A program made the translations under genes and the position numbers. The notes below the pieces were generated by a model. The model had not been told where the DNA came from. It made no database searches and saw only the letters and a program-made list of their open reading frames with translations. DNA of 46,871 nucleotides from Ilumatobacter nonamiensis YM16-303 (GTDB lineage: Bacteria > Actinomycetota > Acidimicrobiia > Acidimicrobiales > Ilumatobacteraceae): the NCBI RefSeq assembly GCF_000350145.1, contig NZ_BAOL01000054.1:1-46871 (forward strand), in the 5' to 3' direction. This document shows positions 1-7,599 of the stretch, in pieces. Position 1 is the first letter of the stretch. The number at the start of each line of letters is the position of its first letter.

Positions 1-17
1 TCGGAGCCGGCTTCGGA

Positions 18-34
18 CCGCTCGTAGCGGCACG
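18..34. repeat. 17-bp direct repeat, copy 1 (CCGCTCGTAGCGGCACG)
   Basis: This 17-bp string occurs again, identically and in the same orientation, at 1448-1464. It contains the small inverted repeat CCGCT-CGT-AGCGG. The two copies bracket the small genes at 122-1255. The function is unknown. Confidence 0.5.
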
Positions 35-58
35 GATGATCGGCCGAACCCGCTCATA

Positions 59-80
59 GTTGCGCTGCCTGCGACGCAAC
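59..80 (-). terminator. Weak hairpin downstream of the 122-909 gene pair
   Basis: GTTGCG (59-64) pairs with CGCAAC (75-80) across a 10-nt loop. It lies downstream of the last stop codon of the minus-strand pair. There is no T tract, and the short stem makes this a weak terminator call. Confidence 0.25.
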
Positions 81-121
81 CCGACTGCAGGTCTGACCCT
101 GCTCGTCGCATGTGCGAGGGA

Positions 122-664
122 TCAGTTCTCCGGAGCGGTCTGGAGGTCTCGGACGAGGTAGAGCCATGGGAAAGCCCGTACGGCCACGACCCATCCGTCA
201 GCCTCGTATGAGCCGGCTGGTCGGCTCCATACGACGCGACGATGCTCCCATTGGGTGTCGGTGCGCTCCATCCGGTGCTTGAGCATCCCGGCCCCGATCG
301 TTCGCCATCCGAGCCGGCCCGCCAGTTCGAGTTCGTGCATCTCGTCGAGGGCGGTTACCGGGCCGAGCCATCGGTATTCCGGACCCTCGTCGAGTTCTTT
401 GGCTGCACCGAAGCGCTGTTGCGTGGCTTGGCGGCTGAGACGCAAGACTGCGCCGATGGCCGCCCAGCTGTGTCCGCTGCTGCGCGCAGCCGAGACCGAC
501 TGGCGCAACAGCTCGCGGCCGCTCTGCTCGGCAATCGCGGCGCGGGCGACGATCGCGAGATGGTCGTCCGGACGGTCAGGATCGAGCGTCGCCTCGTCGG
601 GGCCTCCGTCGAGAACTGCCCGACCGAGGGCGTCCGAGAGCGTGTCCCCGTTGGGCGGGTTCAT
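122..664 (-). CDS. Uncharacterised HTH-containing protein (180 aa)
   Basis: The start is taken as the ATG at 664 because it overlaps the stop of the upstream gene (661-909) in an ATGA. A longer reading in this frame would overrun that gene. Around residues 55-85 there is a helix-turn-helix-like segment, SWAAIGAVLRLSRQATQQRF, of the kind seen in actinobacterial DNA-binding proteins (WAAIG..L..SRQA..QRF). The C-terminal half is rich in Trp and Arg and was not matched to a named family. Translational coupling to a two-helix membrane protein suggests a shared role. A regulator acting at the twin operators upstream (911-957) is possible but is only inferred. Confidence 0.65.
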   Translation of the reverse strand: MNPPNGDTLSDALGRAVLDGGPDEATLDPDRPDDHLAIVARAAIAEQSGRELLRQSVSAARSSGHSWAAIGAVLRLSRQATQQRFGAAKELDEGPEYRWLGPVTALDEMHELELAGRLGWRTIGAGMLKHRMERTDTQWEHRRVVWSRPAGSYEADGWVVAVRAFPWLYLVRDLQTAPEN

Positions 665-909
665 TCGCGATCCTCGTCCCGGCTTGGGAGCCACAACGCC
701 TCTGGGTTTTGCTCTGCACCGCCTTCGTTCCGTCCATGCCTCCACTGCGCCCCGAACAAATACGCGGCACCGACCATGAGCGCGATGGTCATGCCCTGGA
801 AGAGCCCGTGGACAAAGCCATCGGTGATGAGTCTGCTCAGGACGAAAGTGACCAGGCCAGCCAAGAAAACGCCCGTGCCAGTCGTCTGGAGAGCTCGCTT
901 CGATCTCAT
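661..909 (-). CDS. Small two-helix membrane protein (82 aa)
   Basis: The protein has two hydrophobic segments, at about residues 10-28 and 33-53. A charged, Glu/Arg-rich tail follows. No family was recognised. It is the first gene of a two-gene unit, and its stop overlaps the start of the HTH gene by 4 bp. The upstream TTGACG-N17-CACTAT promoter places the expected transcription start at about the A of its ATG, so the message may be leaderless; no Shine-Dalgarno fits between promoter and start. A membrane-sensor/HTH pair is conceivable but not demonstrated. Confidence 0.65.
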   Translation of the reverse strand: MRSKRALQTTGTGVFLAGLVTFVLSRLITDGFVHGLFQGMTIALMVGAAYLFGAQWRHGRNEGGAEQNPEALWLPSRDEDRE

Positions 910-910
910 G

Positions 911-957
911 CGTCAATAGTGTCTTGACACCGTCGAAACGTCAACTGATCATTGACG
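911..957 (-). promoter_or_regulatory. Promoter with two tandem inverted-repeat operators
   Basis: On the minus strand, TTGACG (944-939) and CACTAT (921-916) are separated by 17 bp, a good primary-sigma promoter. Two matching inverted repeats overlay it: CGTCAA-N7-TTGACG at 939-957, on the -35 box, and CGTCAA-N7-TTGACA at 911-929, on the -10 box and start region. Their 28-bp offset and common half-site indicate a dimeric repressor binding twice. The regulator is not identified; the HTH protein of the same unit is a candidate. Confidence 0.6.
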
Positions 958-1021
958 CGCATCCTTGAGTTGCAGAGCGACGCCGCTCAGAACTCAATTC
1001 CGTCGCAGCCGGGCAGAACAC

Positions 1022-1255
1022 TCAGGAACGGCGCTTCTTCGGGTGGCCATCCGCACCAGGACGGCGCTGGGCGATCGACCCGAATATGGATCCGAGGGCA
1101 ATGGAAATGATCATCGCCAGCCCCCAGTTGATCTCGACTTGGTCGTCGAAGACGACGGAGTCGAGGAATGCGTCGACAGCAATCCAGACGACGAAGATCG
1201 TCGCAGCGGCGACGACACCTCGTACCACAGCTTGCGTCACAGCACCTCTCGGCAT
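1022..1255 (-). CDS. Small membrane protein (77 aa)
   Basis: Residues 8-30 and 43-62 are hydrophobic and would make two membrane helices. The C-terminus is a basic tail (RRPGADGHPKKRRS). The product resembles many small actinobacterial membrane proteins of unknown role, and no domain is assigned. The ATG at 1255 has no clear Shine-Dalgarno upstream, so leaderless expression is possible. It stands alone between the 122-909 pair and the gene at 1529. Confidence 0.5.
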   Translation of the reverse strand: MPRGAVTQAVVRGVVAAATIFVVWIAVDAFLDSVVFDDQVEINWGLAMIISIALGSIFGSIAQRRPGADGHPKKRRS

Positions 1256-1447
1256 GCACCGAGTTTACGATCCCCGGTCGAATCTCGTCGCCTCGGGTCG
1301 GTCGAGCGCAACGGAAACCGCCACCTGGATCATGGTCGGTCTGAGCCTGCGCAGCGCAATCAACGCAGGACTCAACAACGAGTCGCGAAGCTGACCATGA
1401 CTGGGGCGTGACCCGCCCGGAACAACACCAGCGATGATGCCAGCAAC

Positions 1448-1464
1448 CCGCTCGTAGCGGCACG
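1448..1464. repeat. 17-bp direct repeat, copy 2
   Basis: Exact copy of the string at 18-34, lying in the 273-bp gap (1256-1528) between the small membrane gene and the SnoaL-like gene. Nothing else was recognised in that gap. Confidence 0.5.
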
Positions 1465-1528
1465 ACTGCGAGCGTTCCAGTGCGCGAGATCGGCGGACAC
1501 GTCATGCCTGTCGTGCGACAATCGGGAT

Positions 1529-1891
1529 GTGGGCTCGGATCTGACAGAGGAGGCATGTCGGCTCGAGGTCCGTCTGCTCGATCGGAAGGTTCGATCGCAG
1601 CCCTCCTTGGTCGCCGAGCTACTCCATGAGGACTTCATCGAGTACGGATCCTCGGGGCGTCGGTGGACCCGCGACGAGATCGTCAACGAACTGAGTACCG
1701 AGGGTGGCGCAAGCCGCATCGCAACGTTCGACCTCACTGCCTCTGAGCTTGCCGACAACGTCGCGCTCGTTACCTACCGCAGCTCTCGCGATGGGCGCGA
1801 GGCGTGGAGAAGCTCGATCTGGATCCGCGAGGACGGTCGATGTCGGATACTGCTCCACCAAGCGACGCCGGTCGCCCCGATCGACATCTGA
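1529..1891 (+). CDS. DUF4440/SnoaL-like (NTF2-fold) protein
   Basis: This 120-aa protein has the DUF4440/NTF2-like pattern. An N-terminal helix (EEACRLEVRLLDRKVRS) leads into LLHEDFIEYGSSGRRWTRDEIV, followed by beta strands with ALVTYRSSR and AWRSSIWIREDGRCRILLHQATPV. These proteins are small alpha+beta barrels, often of unknown substrate, sometimes isomerases or cyclases. The usual family length is about 110-130 aa, so it looks complete. The start is GTG at 1529; an ATG two bases earlier is out of frame. It is a single gene with no obvious partner. Confidence 0.7.
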   Translation: MGSDLTEEACRLEVRLLDRKVRSQPSLVAELLHEDFIEYGSSGRRWTRDEIVNELSTEGGASRIATFDLTASELADNVALVTYRSSRDGREAWRSSIWIREDGRCRILLHQATPVAPIDI

Positions 1892-2050
1892 ACCACCAGA
1901 GTGCCCGATATTCCCGCGCCGACTTTGCCCGTTCACCCGCTCGCGTTCGGCACGACGGTGAGCGGCGAGGTGCGGCACATCAGCTCGCACGGATGACCGA
2001 GGCCGAACGACAGTTGCTCTGTGGGTGCGGATTGTTTGACGCCATGTGAA

Positions 2051-2201
2051 GGGTAGCCGCGTCACGAGTTCGAGGGTTGCTCGTCCGGCTTGGAGGGCGA
2101 CCACTCGGGCGTCGTCGCCGGTGTCGACCAGGAACTCCTCGGCAGAACGCGATGGCGGCGTCGAAGTCGTCGACCTCGACGCCAACTCGAAGTTGCAGCA
2201 C
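2051..2201 (-). pseudogene. Decayed glyoxalase/bleomycin-resistance (VOC) gene remnant
   Basis: Reading down from 2201, the frame gives VLQLRVGVEVDDFDAAIAFCR, the typical first strand and helix of a VOC-fold protein. The match then continues in another frame with EEFLVDTGDDARVVALQAG and RATLELV, the next VOC strands. The DVLGLP-type linker expected between the two is missing, so a short deletion has shifted the frame. Homology stops by about 2050, and the second half of the domain is absent. It occupies most of the 358-bp gap 1892-2249; nothing else is seen there. Confidence 0.6.
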
Positions 2202-2249
2202 ACCGCCGGGTGTGGTCGTGCCGTGTCGATCGGGTCGGTTCGGGGCGGT

Positions 2250-3326
2250 TCATCGCGACTCCGTTCGGTCGGTGGTGATGGCGACCTTGCCGCGGGTCAG
2301 TCCGCTTTCGAGGTGGGCGATGGCGTCGGCTGTTTGGGCGAGTGGGTAGCTGCAGTCGACGACGGGGGTGACGTGTCCGGTCTCGACGAGGTCGGCGAGG
2401 CGTTCGAGGTGGATGGCGTCTTCGCTGGCGACGAACGTGGTGAGCCGTTGGCGGGTGACCAGCGAGGTGAGCTTTGCTCGGATCTGGCGATCGGTGCCGC
2501 CGAGCCAGCGGCCGCCGTTCTCACCGCCGACGATGACGAGTGTTCCGGTCGGGGTGAGTGCTCGGCGGAGGTCGCGGAGGCGTCGGTTGCCGCCGGTGTC
2601 GATGATGACGTCGTACCGGCCCGGCTCGGCGAGGGGGTCGTCGGCGCGGTAGTCGATGACCCCGCTGGCGCCGAGCCGCCGGACGAGGTCGAGCTTGTCG
2701 CTGCTGGCGACTCCGGTGACGATGCCGCCGACGGCGTAGGCGATCTGGACGGCGTAGGTGCCGACCCCGCCGGAGGCGCCGAGGACGAGGACCCGGTCAC
2801 CGGGGCGAACCCGTCCGTGGTCTTCGACGGCTTGGAGCGCGGTCGATCCCGTGACGGCGAGCACGCCGGCCTCGGTCATCGTGACGTTCGTCGGGATGCC
2901 TGCGAGGCGATCCTCATCGGCGCGTGTGTACTGCGCGAAGGTGCCATGTCCGGTGCCGAAGACGACGTCGCCTTCGGTGAAGCGGGTCACACCTGCGCCG
3001 ACGGTGTCGACGAGGCCCGCGACGTCGAGGCCGGGAACCGGGTTGCGGGGGCGTCGGAGTCCGAACGCAAGCCGGGTGACAGCGGGTCGTCCGGTCACGA
3101 GGTGCCACACGCCTCGGTCGACACCAGCTGCGGCGACTCGCACGAGTACGTCGTGGTCTCCGATGTCGGGTCGGGGGATCTCGCGGACTTCGAGGACGTC
3201 AGCGGAGCCGTACCGGTCCTGGACAATGGCTGTCATCGACCGCTCGCTCCGTTCCTCGTGCTCGCTGGTCTCGAATGACTGGCCGCGAAGGGTCTGCTTC
3301 GTGGAGTGTTTCTGGGTGGTGTGCAT
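2250..3326 (-). CDS. MDR-family NAD(P)-dependent alcohol dehydrogenase / quinone oxidoreductase-like
   Basis: Medium-chain dehydrogenase/reductase of 358 aa. The GroES-like domain includes DVLVRVAAAGVDRGVWHLVTG and PVPGLDVAGLVDTVGAGVTRF. The Rossmann part has GDRVLVLGASGGVGTYAVQIA, with the dinucleotide motif GASGGVG, and VIDYRADDPLA. The cysteines of zinc-binding ADHs are missing, as expected for the zinc-independent quinone-oxidoreductase branch. The ATG at 3326 is used. Its Thr/Ser-rich 30-residue N-terminal extension has a counterpart in the paralogue at 6497-7546, so it seems genuine. It lies 18 bp after the DUF4386-like gene and is probably co-transcribed with it under the divergent AraC regulator. 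Confidence 0.85.
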   Translation of the reverse strand: MHTTQKHSTKQTLRGQSFETSEHEERSERSMTAIVQDRYGSADVLEVREIPRPDIGDHDVLVRVAAAGVDRGVWHLVTGRPAVTRLAFGLRRPRNPVPGLDVAGLVDTVGAGVTRFTEGDVVFGTGHGTFAQYTRADEDRLAGIPTNVTMTEAGVLAVTGSTALQAVEDHGRVRPGDRVLVLGASGGVGTYAVQIAYAVGGIVTGVASSDKLDLVRRLGASGVIDYRADDPLAEPGRYDVIIDTGGNRRLRDLRRALTPTGTLVIVGGENGGRWLGGTDRQIRAKLTSLVTRQRLTTFVASEDAIHLERLADLVETGHVTPVVDCSYPLAQTADAIAHLESGLTRGKVAITTDRTESR

Positions 3327-3344
3327 GGCGGTGCGCTTTCTGAT

Positions 3345-4109
3345 TCAGGCGGCGACCGTGACGGGTCGGCGTGTGGGGGCATGGGTCGGGACGTCGAGCC
3401 CTCGGGTGACGAGACGGATCGCGAAGGCGAGTTCGACGACGAGGCAGATCGCATAGAACGGTTCGATGACCGAGCTGGCGCTCGGCGCGAACAGTGCAGC
3501 GAACGACCCGGTCAGGTAGATGACACCGGTGGCTGCCAGGCCGTACGCGAGCAGTCGCGGGACCAGACGGCCGGCGGCGAGGAGCCATGCGACAACGAGG
3601 CAGCTGAGCCCGAATGCGATGAGGCCGGTGTCGTAGCCGAGGGCGTGGCGCTCGACCGCGTCGAGCGCGTCCTGGGCCGGACCGGCGAGAACGGTGCCGT
3701 TGGCATCGACGGCGTCGCTTGCGAACCCCAGCGCCCTGGTCAGGTTGATCAGGTTGACGGCAATCACGGCTCCCTGGATCAGGCGGAGCACGGTGGCCGT
3801 GGCGGCGATACGTCGGCTGACGTGGCGCAATAGCCCGAGCAGACCGATCGCCACGACGACGTCGAGCGCGATCATCACGACGTCGGCGCCGATGCCGACG
3901 CCGAACAGGCGCGGCGACGCAGCAATGTTCTCTGCCGTTGCGACCGGATCGTCGTCGACGATCAGCGAGCCACGCACCGCGAACTCAGCGAAGATCCCCG
4001 TGGCGATGATCCCCAGGTAGGCGAGGCCGGTCCGCCGGGCGAGCCTCGACGCCCGAGGTGTCGTCGTGGTGGCAGTGGAAGCAGTAGTCGTCGAGGTGAC
4101 GGCATTCAT
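3345..4109 (-). CDS. DUF4386-like multi-pass membrane protein
   Basis: A 254-aa protein with a Thr-rich N-terminus (MNAVTSTTTAS) and about six hydrophobic segments, including LAYLGIIATGIFAEFAVRG and IALDVVVAIGLLGLLRHV. The pattern of long luminal loops with IVDDDPVATAENIAASP and SSVIEPFYAICLVVELAFAIRLV fits the DUF4386 family, of unknown function. The ATG at 4109 has an AAAGGA Shine-Dalgarno upstream. A longer reading in the same frame would run through the divergent promoter region and is rejected. It heads a likely operon with the MDR oxidoreductase and faces the AraC gene. Confidence 0.8.
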   Translation of the reverse strand: MNAVTSTTTASTATTTTPRASRLARRTGLAYLGIIATGIFAEFAVRGSLIVDDDPVATAENIAASPRLFGVGIGADVVMIALDVVVAIGLLGLLRHVSRRIAATATVLRLIQGAVIAVNLINLTRALGFASDAVDANGTVLAGPAQDALDAVERHALGYDTGLIAFGLSCLVVAWLLAAGRLVPRLLAYGLAATGVIYLTGSFAALFAPSASSVIEPFYAICLVVELAFAIRLVTRGLDVPTHAPTRRPVTVAA

Positions 4110-4136
4110 GGTGTGTCCTTTCGGGAGATCGGCGGT

Positions 4137-4197
4137 GTCAACGACCGTACGGATGCACCCCGCCACCGGTCTTGGCCTCGTCGGCCAACTCGTTGAC
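4137..4197. promoter_or_regulatory. Candidate AraC-type operator pair
   Basis: GTCAACGA (4137-4144) and its reverse complement TCGTTGAC (4190-4197) lie in the 125-bp divergent intergenic region. Their centres are 53 bp apart, close to five helical turns. Widely spaced half-sites suit looping or bidirectional control by the adjacent AraC protein. No binding data are implied. Confidence 0.4.
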
Positions 4198-4234
4198 CGA
4201 TCAGGACACTGCGGCGTCGTGGTAGAACCGGACC

Positions 4235-5278
4235 ATGGGTTCGGTGGGCACGCCGGTCGTACGTCGCATGATCGACGTCGCCGACGAGCGACACCCGCGT
4301 GAGGGGCTGCTCGCAAGCGTCGGGCTGTCATCTGGTCCGACCGGTGTCGACTGGGCCGGTGACTCGATCGACGAGGAGATCTACTACGGCCTGCTCGAAC
4401 GCATCGCGGGGGCCGACGATCCGGGGTTCCCGTTCCGCTACGCGCAGGCGCTGCACCCAGACGATCTCGGTGCGCTCGGCCTGGTCATCAAGACCGCCCC
4501 CACTCTGCGAGCCGCGCTGGAACGACTGGCCCGGTACGTGCTCGTGCTCAGCGACACGCTCCGCTACGAGCTCATCGACCAGGCCGATGGCTGCATCTTC
4601 GCGCTCGTGGGTCGCCCTCACCACCGCCTCGGTGCCGCGATCGCCAACGAATGCGCGCTCGCGGCAGCAACTTCCGTTCTCAGGGTGATCGGCGGGGTCA
4701 GGCTCGAACCGACACTCGTGGAGTTCCAACACGCCGCTCCCGGCACCGATCGCCACCACGTCGACTTCTTCGGCTGCCCGATGCGCTTCGAGGCCGCCGT
4801 CAACGGCATCCACGTCAGCGAGAGAGATCTCGCTCACCGAGCACTACTCGCCGACGACGGCCTCTCCTCCTACCTCCTGTCGCAACTCGAGGACCTCACC
4901 GCCCGCAAGGCGCGCCGTTCGATCGTCGACGACGTCCGCGCCGCGATCGCCGACTCACTCCCCGACGGGCAACCCAGCAAGTCCCAGATCGCTCGGCGAC
5001 TCGCAGTCAGCGAACGGACGCTCCATCGTCAGCTCGCCGATCACGACGAGACCTTCCAGGAGATCGCCACACGAGCCCGCCGCGACGCCGCCGAATCGCT
5101 CCTGACGGCCACGGGCCACTCGCTCGCGGACATCGCCTTTCTGACCGGGTTCTCCGACCAGACCGCGTTCACCCGCGCCTTCAAACGCTGGACCGGCACC
5201 ACCCCGGCCGCTTTCCGCGACAACCGACCGTTGCGGCCGAGACCGGCCGCTACACCACTCAGAACGTGTGACGAATGA
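4235..5278 (+). CDS. AraC-family transcriptional regulator (Arabinose_bd + HTH_18)
   Basis: 347 aa. Residues about 25-205 match the OruR/ArgR-like ligand domain of AraC regulators: FPFRYAQALHPDDLGALGLVIKTAPTLR in the N-part, then VDFFGCPMRFEAAVNGIHVSERDL. Residues about 230-335 form the double HTH: SQIARRLAVSERTLHRQL, then SLADIAFLTGFSDQTAFTRAFKRWTGTTPAAFR. It is divergent from the DUF4386/MDR unit, which is its most likely target. The start at 4235 is the furthest upstream ATG. MIDVADERHP, 12 codons further in, is an alternative. Confidence 0.85.
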   Translation: MGSVGTPVVRRMIDVADERHPREGLLASVGLSSGPTGVDWAGDSIDEEIYYGLLERIAGADDPGFPFRYAQALHPDDLGALGLVIKTAPTLRAALERLARYVLVLSDTLRYELIDQADGCIFALVGRPHHRLGAAIANECALAAATSVLRVIGGVRLEPTLVEFQHAAPGTDRHHVDFFGCPMRFEAAVNGIHVSERDLAHRALLADDGLSSYLLSQLEDLTARKARRSIVDDVRAAIADSLPDGQPSKSQIARRLAVSERTLHRQLADHDETFQEIATRARRDAAESLLTATGHSLADIAFLTGFSDQTAFTRAFKRWTGTTPAAFRDNRPLRPRPAATPLRTCDE

Positions 5279-5542
5279 ACGCTCTGCACCTGCACCGGAT
5301 CGGCACGACTGGGATCGGCGGCCTGCTCCTGATTGGCGCGGGATGACGACGCGTCGACCGGCGCCGACCTCGTCGCTCATCGCTGCCGGAAAGGCGATCG
5401 GACAGCATCTTCGGCGTCGGGTCGTCCGTGGAGCAGCGGGTCCGAGACCGAGATTGAGTACGCTCAGCAGCGGCTCTTCGGCTGTGGGCAGTACAGCAGC
5501 CACAGGTTCGAGTCGGGGCTACTGTGCGATGGGAGCAAACCG

Positions 5543-6391
5543 ATGATGCGTGTCAGCAACCCGTACCTCGACGCCAACACGATCCCGATCGACCGGCCCG
5601 ACAGCATCGAGTACGCGGCACTCGTGTCGCGGATGCGCTCCGAGCTGGCGGCTGACGGGTGCGCCGTCGTCCAGAGCATTCTCACCCCCGAGGGCGTCAC
5701 CGCTCTCGTGACCGAGGCCGATGCGGTCGCGCCCCACGCCCATCGCTCCTCCAGCCGCACCAACGCCTACTTCAGCCAAGACGACGAGGCGTTGCCAAAG
5801 GGACATCCGGTGCGCCGCTTCTACGACCGGTCGATCGCATTCGTCGCGGCCGACCGCTTGGTCGCCGGCGGACCGCTACGCGGCATCTACGACACGGTGG
5901 GGTTCGACGGCTTCATCCGCGACTGCCTCCAAGCCGACCCGTTCCACCGCTACGCCGACCCGCTCGCCGACGTCATCATCAACAGCGCCGGTGCTGGCCC
6001 CGGCTTCCCGTGGCACTTCGACACCAACGACTACACCGTGACGCTTGCGATCCAAGTCGCCGAGCAGGGCGGCGAGTTCGAGTACGCGCCGAACGTCCGC
6101 ACCGCCGACGATGAACATTTCGACGCGGTCACCCACGTTCTCGACGGCACCTCCGACCGGGTGCGCACCCTGATACTCCAGCCGGGCGATCTACAGATCT
6201 TCCTGGGTCGACACAGCCTGCACCGTGTGACTCCACTCGGCGGAACCCGCCCACGCTACGTCGGCATCTTCTCCTACGTCGATCAGCCCGACATGGTGGC
6301 GACCCCTGAGCGGTGCCGCCAGTTGTACGGCAAGGTCATGCCCATCCACTACGAGCGCGCCGGCCGTCGAGGCGACGTGCTGTTGGACTGA
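5543..6391 (+). CDS. Fe(II)/2-oxoglutarate-dependent oxygenase, HalD/ArpA-like
   Basis: 282 aa from the tandem ATGs at 5543/5546; the in-frame sequence upstream looks non-coding. The metal site reads WHFDTNDYTVTLAIQ, giving H158-x-D160. The distal His is in GRHSLHRVTP (H227), followed by Arg in TRPRYVGIFSY for the 2-oxoglutarate carboxylate. The blocks QPGDLQIFLGRHSLHRV and the C-terminal LYGKV resemble the family that includes the ArpA hydroxylase and the BesD/HalD amino-acid halogenases. Halogenases carry Gly where this protein has Asp160, so hydroxylation is predicted, perhaps of a free amino acid. The substrate is unknown. The 264 bp before it (5279-5542) hold no recognised feature. Confidence 0.7.
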   Translation: MMRVSNPYLDANTIPIDRPDSIEYAALVSRMRSELAADGCAVVQSILTPEGVTALVTEADAVAPHAHRSSSRTNAYFSQDDEALPKGHPVRRFYDRSIAFVAADRLVAGGPLRGIYDTVGFDGFIRDCLQADPFHRYADPLADVIINSAGAGPGFPWHFDTNDYTVTLAIQVAEQGGEFEYAPNVRTADDEHFDAVTHVLDGTSDRVRTLILQPGDLQIFLGRHSLHRVTPLGGTRPRYVGIFSYVDQPDMVATPERCRQLYGKVMPIHYERAGRRGDVLLD

Positions 6392-6496
6392 ACTTCAACC
6401 GTGGGCCCGTTGTTCGCATCGATCACAGACCTGAACGGGGTCTCCTTCGGCCTCTGGACGGCCGTAGCGAAGAACTCCGAGTCGTAGCGTGGCTCA

Positions 6497-7546
6497 TCAG
6501 GCACCTTCGAGGCGGACGAGTGTCTTGCCGGCGACGCCGTGCTGGTCGAACGTGGCGATCGCGTCGGCGACTCCGGCAAGGTCGGTGCGGGCCCCGACCA
6601 GTGGTGCGATGCTTCCGTCGGCGAGCATCTCGGCGAGCGGTTCGATGAACTCGGTGGACTCCTTGGAGATGAACGCTGTCAACCGCTGACGGCTGAACAT
6701 CGACAGAAGGATCGCTCGAACGTTGCGACCGGTGCCACCGGTGATGGTGCCGCCGTCTTCACCGCCGACGATCACGAGCGTTCCTGTCGGGGCGAGCGCG
6801 CGGCGCAGTCGACGGAGTGGGTTGCGGCCGGCGATGTCGATGATGAGGTCGAACGTGGAACCGATCTCGTCGATTGGTGTCATTCCGTGATCGACGGCGT
6901 GGACGGCACCGAGTGTTCGGACGTTGTCGAGATTCTTCGCGCTCGCGACGCCGGTGACCTGCGCACCGAGTGCGGTGGCGATCTGGACGGCGAAGCTGCC
7001 GACCCCGCCCGAGGCGCCGATCACCAACACCCGCTGCCCGGGTGTCACGCGACCGACTGCGGTCAGCGCTTGCAGTGCGGTGATCCCCGAGATCGTCGAG
7101 ACCGCCGCATCCTCGACGGACACGTTGCTCGGTCGCAGGACCAGCTTGTCGACGTCCGCAACGGCGTACTCCGCGAAGGCACCGTCGGCGACGCCCATCA
7201 CTTCGTCGCCGACCTGGAATCGGCCGCCGTCGGCGCCGACAGCGACGACTCGGCCGGCCACGTCGGAGCCGAGCACCGGTTGTTTCGGACGGAACAGACC
7301 GAAGCCGGCGATGCGGATCAGCAGCGGGAGGCCGGTCATGAGGTGGACGACGCCGCGGTCGATCGCCGAGGCTGCGACCTCGACGACCACCTGGCCGCTC
7401 TTCGGTGTCGGTACGTCGAGGCGGTCGAGTTCGATCGACTCCGGTCCGCCGTAGCGGTGGCGGACGACTGCGGTCATCGAGGTCGCTCGCTTGTCGGTCG
7501 CTGACGCTGTCTCGGGTGTCGTGGTGTGGTTCGTGGTGGTGTCCAT
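6497..7546 (-). CDS. MDR-family NAD(P)-dependent alcohol dehydrogenase / quinone oxidoreductase-like (paralogue)
   Basis: 349 aa. The ATG at 7546 is preceded by AAGGAGAA, a strong Shine-Dalgarno. It shares the whole architecture of the 2250-3326 protein: a Thr-rich extension (MDTTTNHTTTPE), then MTAVVRHRYGG, a GroES-like domain, and the Rossmann segment GQRVLVIGASGGVGSFAVQIA. It also has GTLVIVGGEDGG near residue 260, as in the paralogue (GTLVIVGGENGG). Zinc-binding cysteines are absent. It is divergent from the TetR gene, and two TetR-type operators sit in between, so it is almost certainly the TetR target. The substrate is unknown; zinc-free MDRs usually reduce quinones or enones. Confidence 0.85.
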   Translation of the reverse strand: MDTTTNHTTTPETASATDKRATSMTAVVRHRYGGPESIELDRLDVPTPKSGQVVVEVAASAIDRGVVHLMTGLPLLIRIAGFGLFRPKQPVLGSDVAGRVVAVGADGGRFQVGDEVMGVADGAFAEYAVADVDKLVLRPSNVSVEDAAVSTISGITALQALTAVGRVTPGQRVLVIGASGGVGSFAVQIATALGAQVTGVASAKNLDNVRTLGAVHAVDHGMTPIDEIGSTFDLIIDIAGRNPLRRLRRALAPTGTLVIVGGEDGGTITGGTGRNVRAILLSMFSRQRLTAFISKESTEFIEPLAEMLADGSIAPLVGARTDLAGVADAIATFDQHGVAGKTLVRLEGA

Positions 7547-7566
7547 CGGTTCTCCTTCGTGACGTT

Positions 7567-7581
7567 TCGTACTATGTACGA
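7567..7581. promoter_or_regulatory. TetR operator 1 (TCGTACTATGTACGA)
   Basis: A perfect inverted repeat, TCGTAC-TAT-GTACGA, in the divergent region between the MDR gene and tetR. It has the same half-site as the repeat at 7600-7614. Centre-to-centre distance is 33 bp, about three helical turns. Confidence 0.8.
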
Positions 7582-7599
7582 TCAGGTGGACAACGATAC

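Noticed and set aside
2046-3278. Long plus-strand reading of about 410 codons rich in Gly, Asp and Val
   Set aside because: It is the antisense shadow of the MDR oxidoreductase and a consequence of high GC at third positions.
5495-5530. A GGTTCGAGTC string resembling a tRNA T-arm
   Set aside because: The flanking bases do not pair to make a T stem, and no acceptor, D or anticodon arms can be drawn around it.
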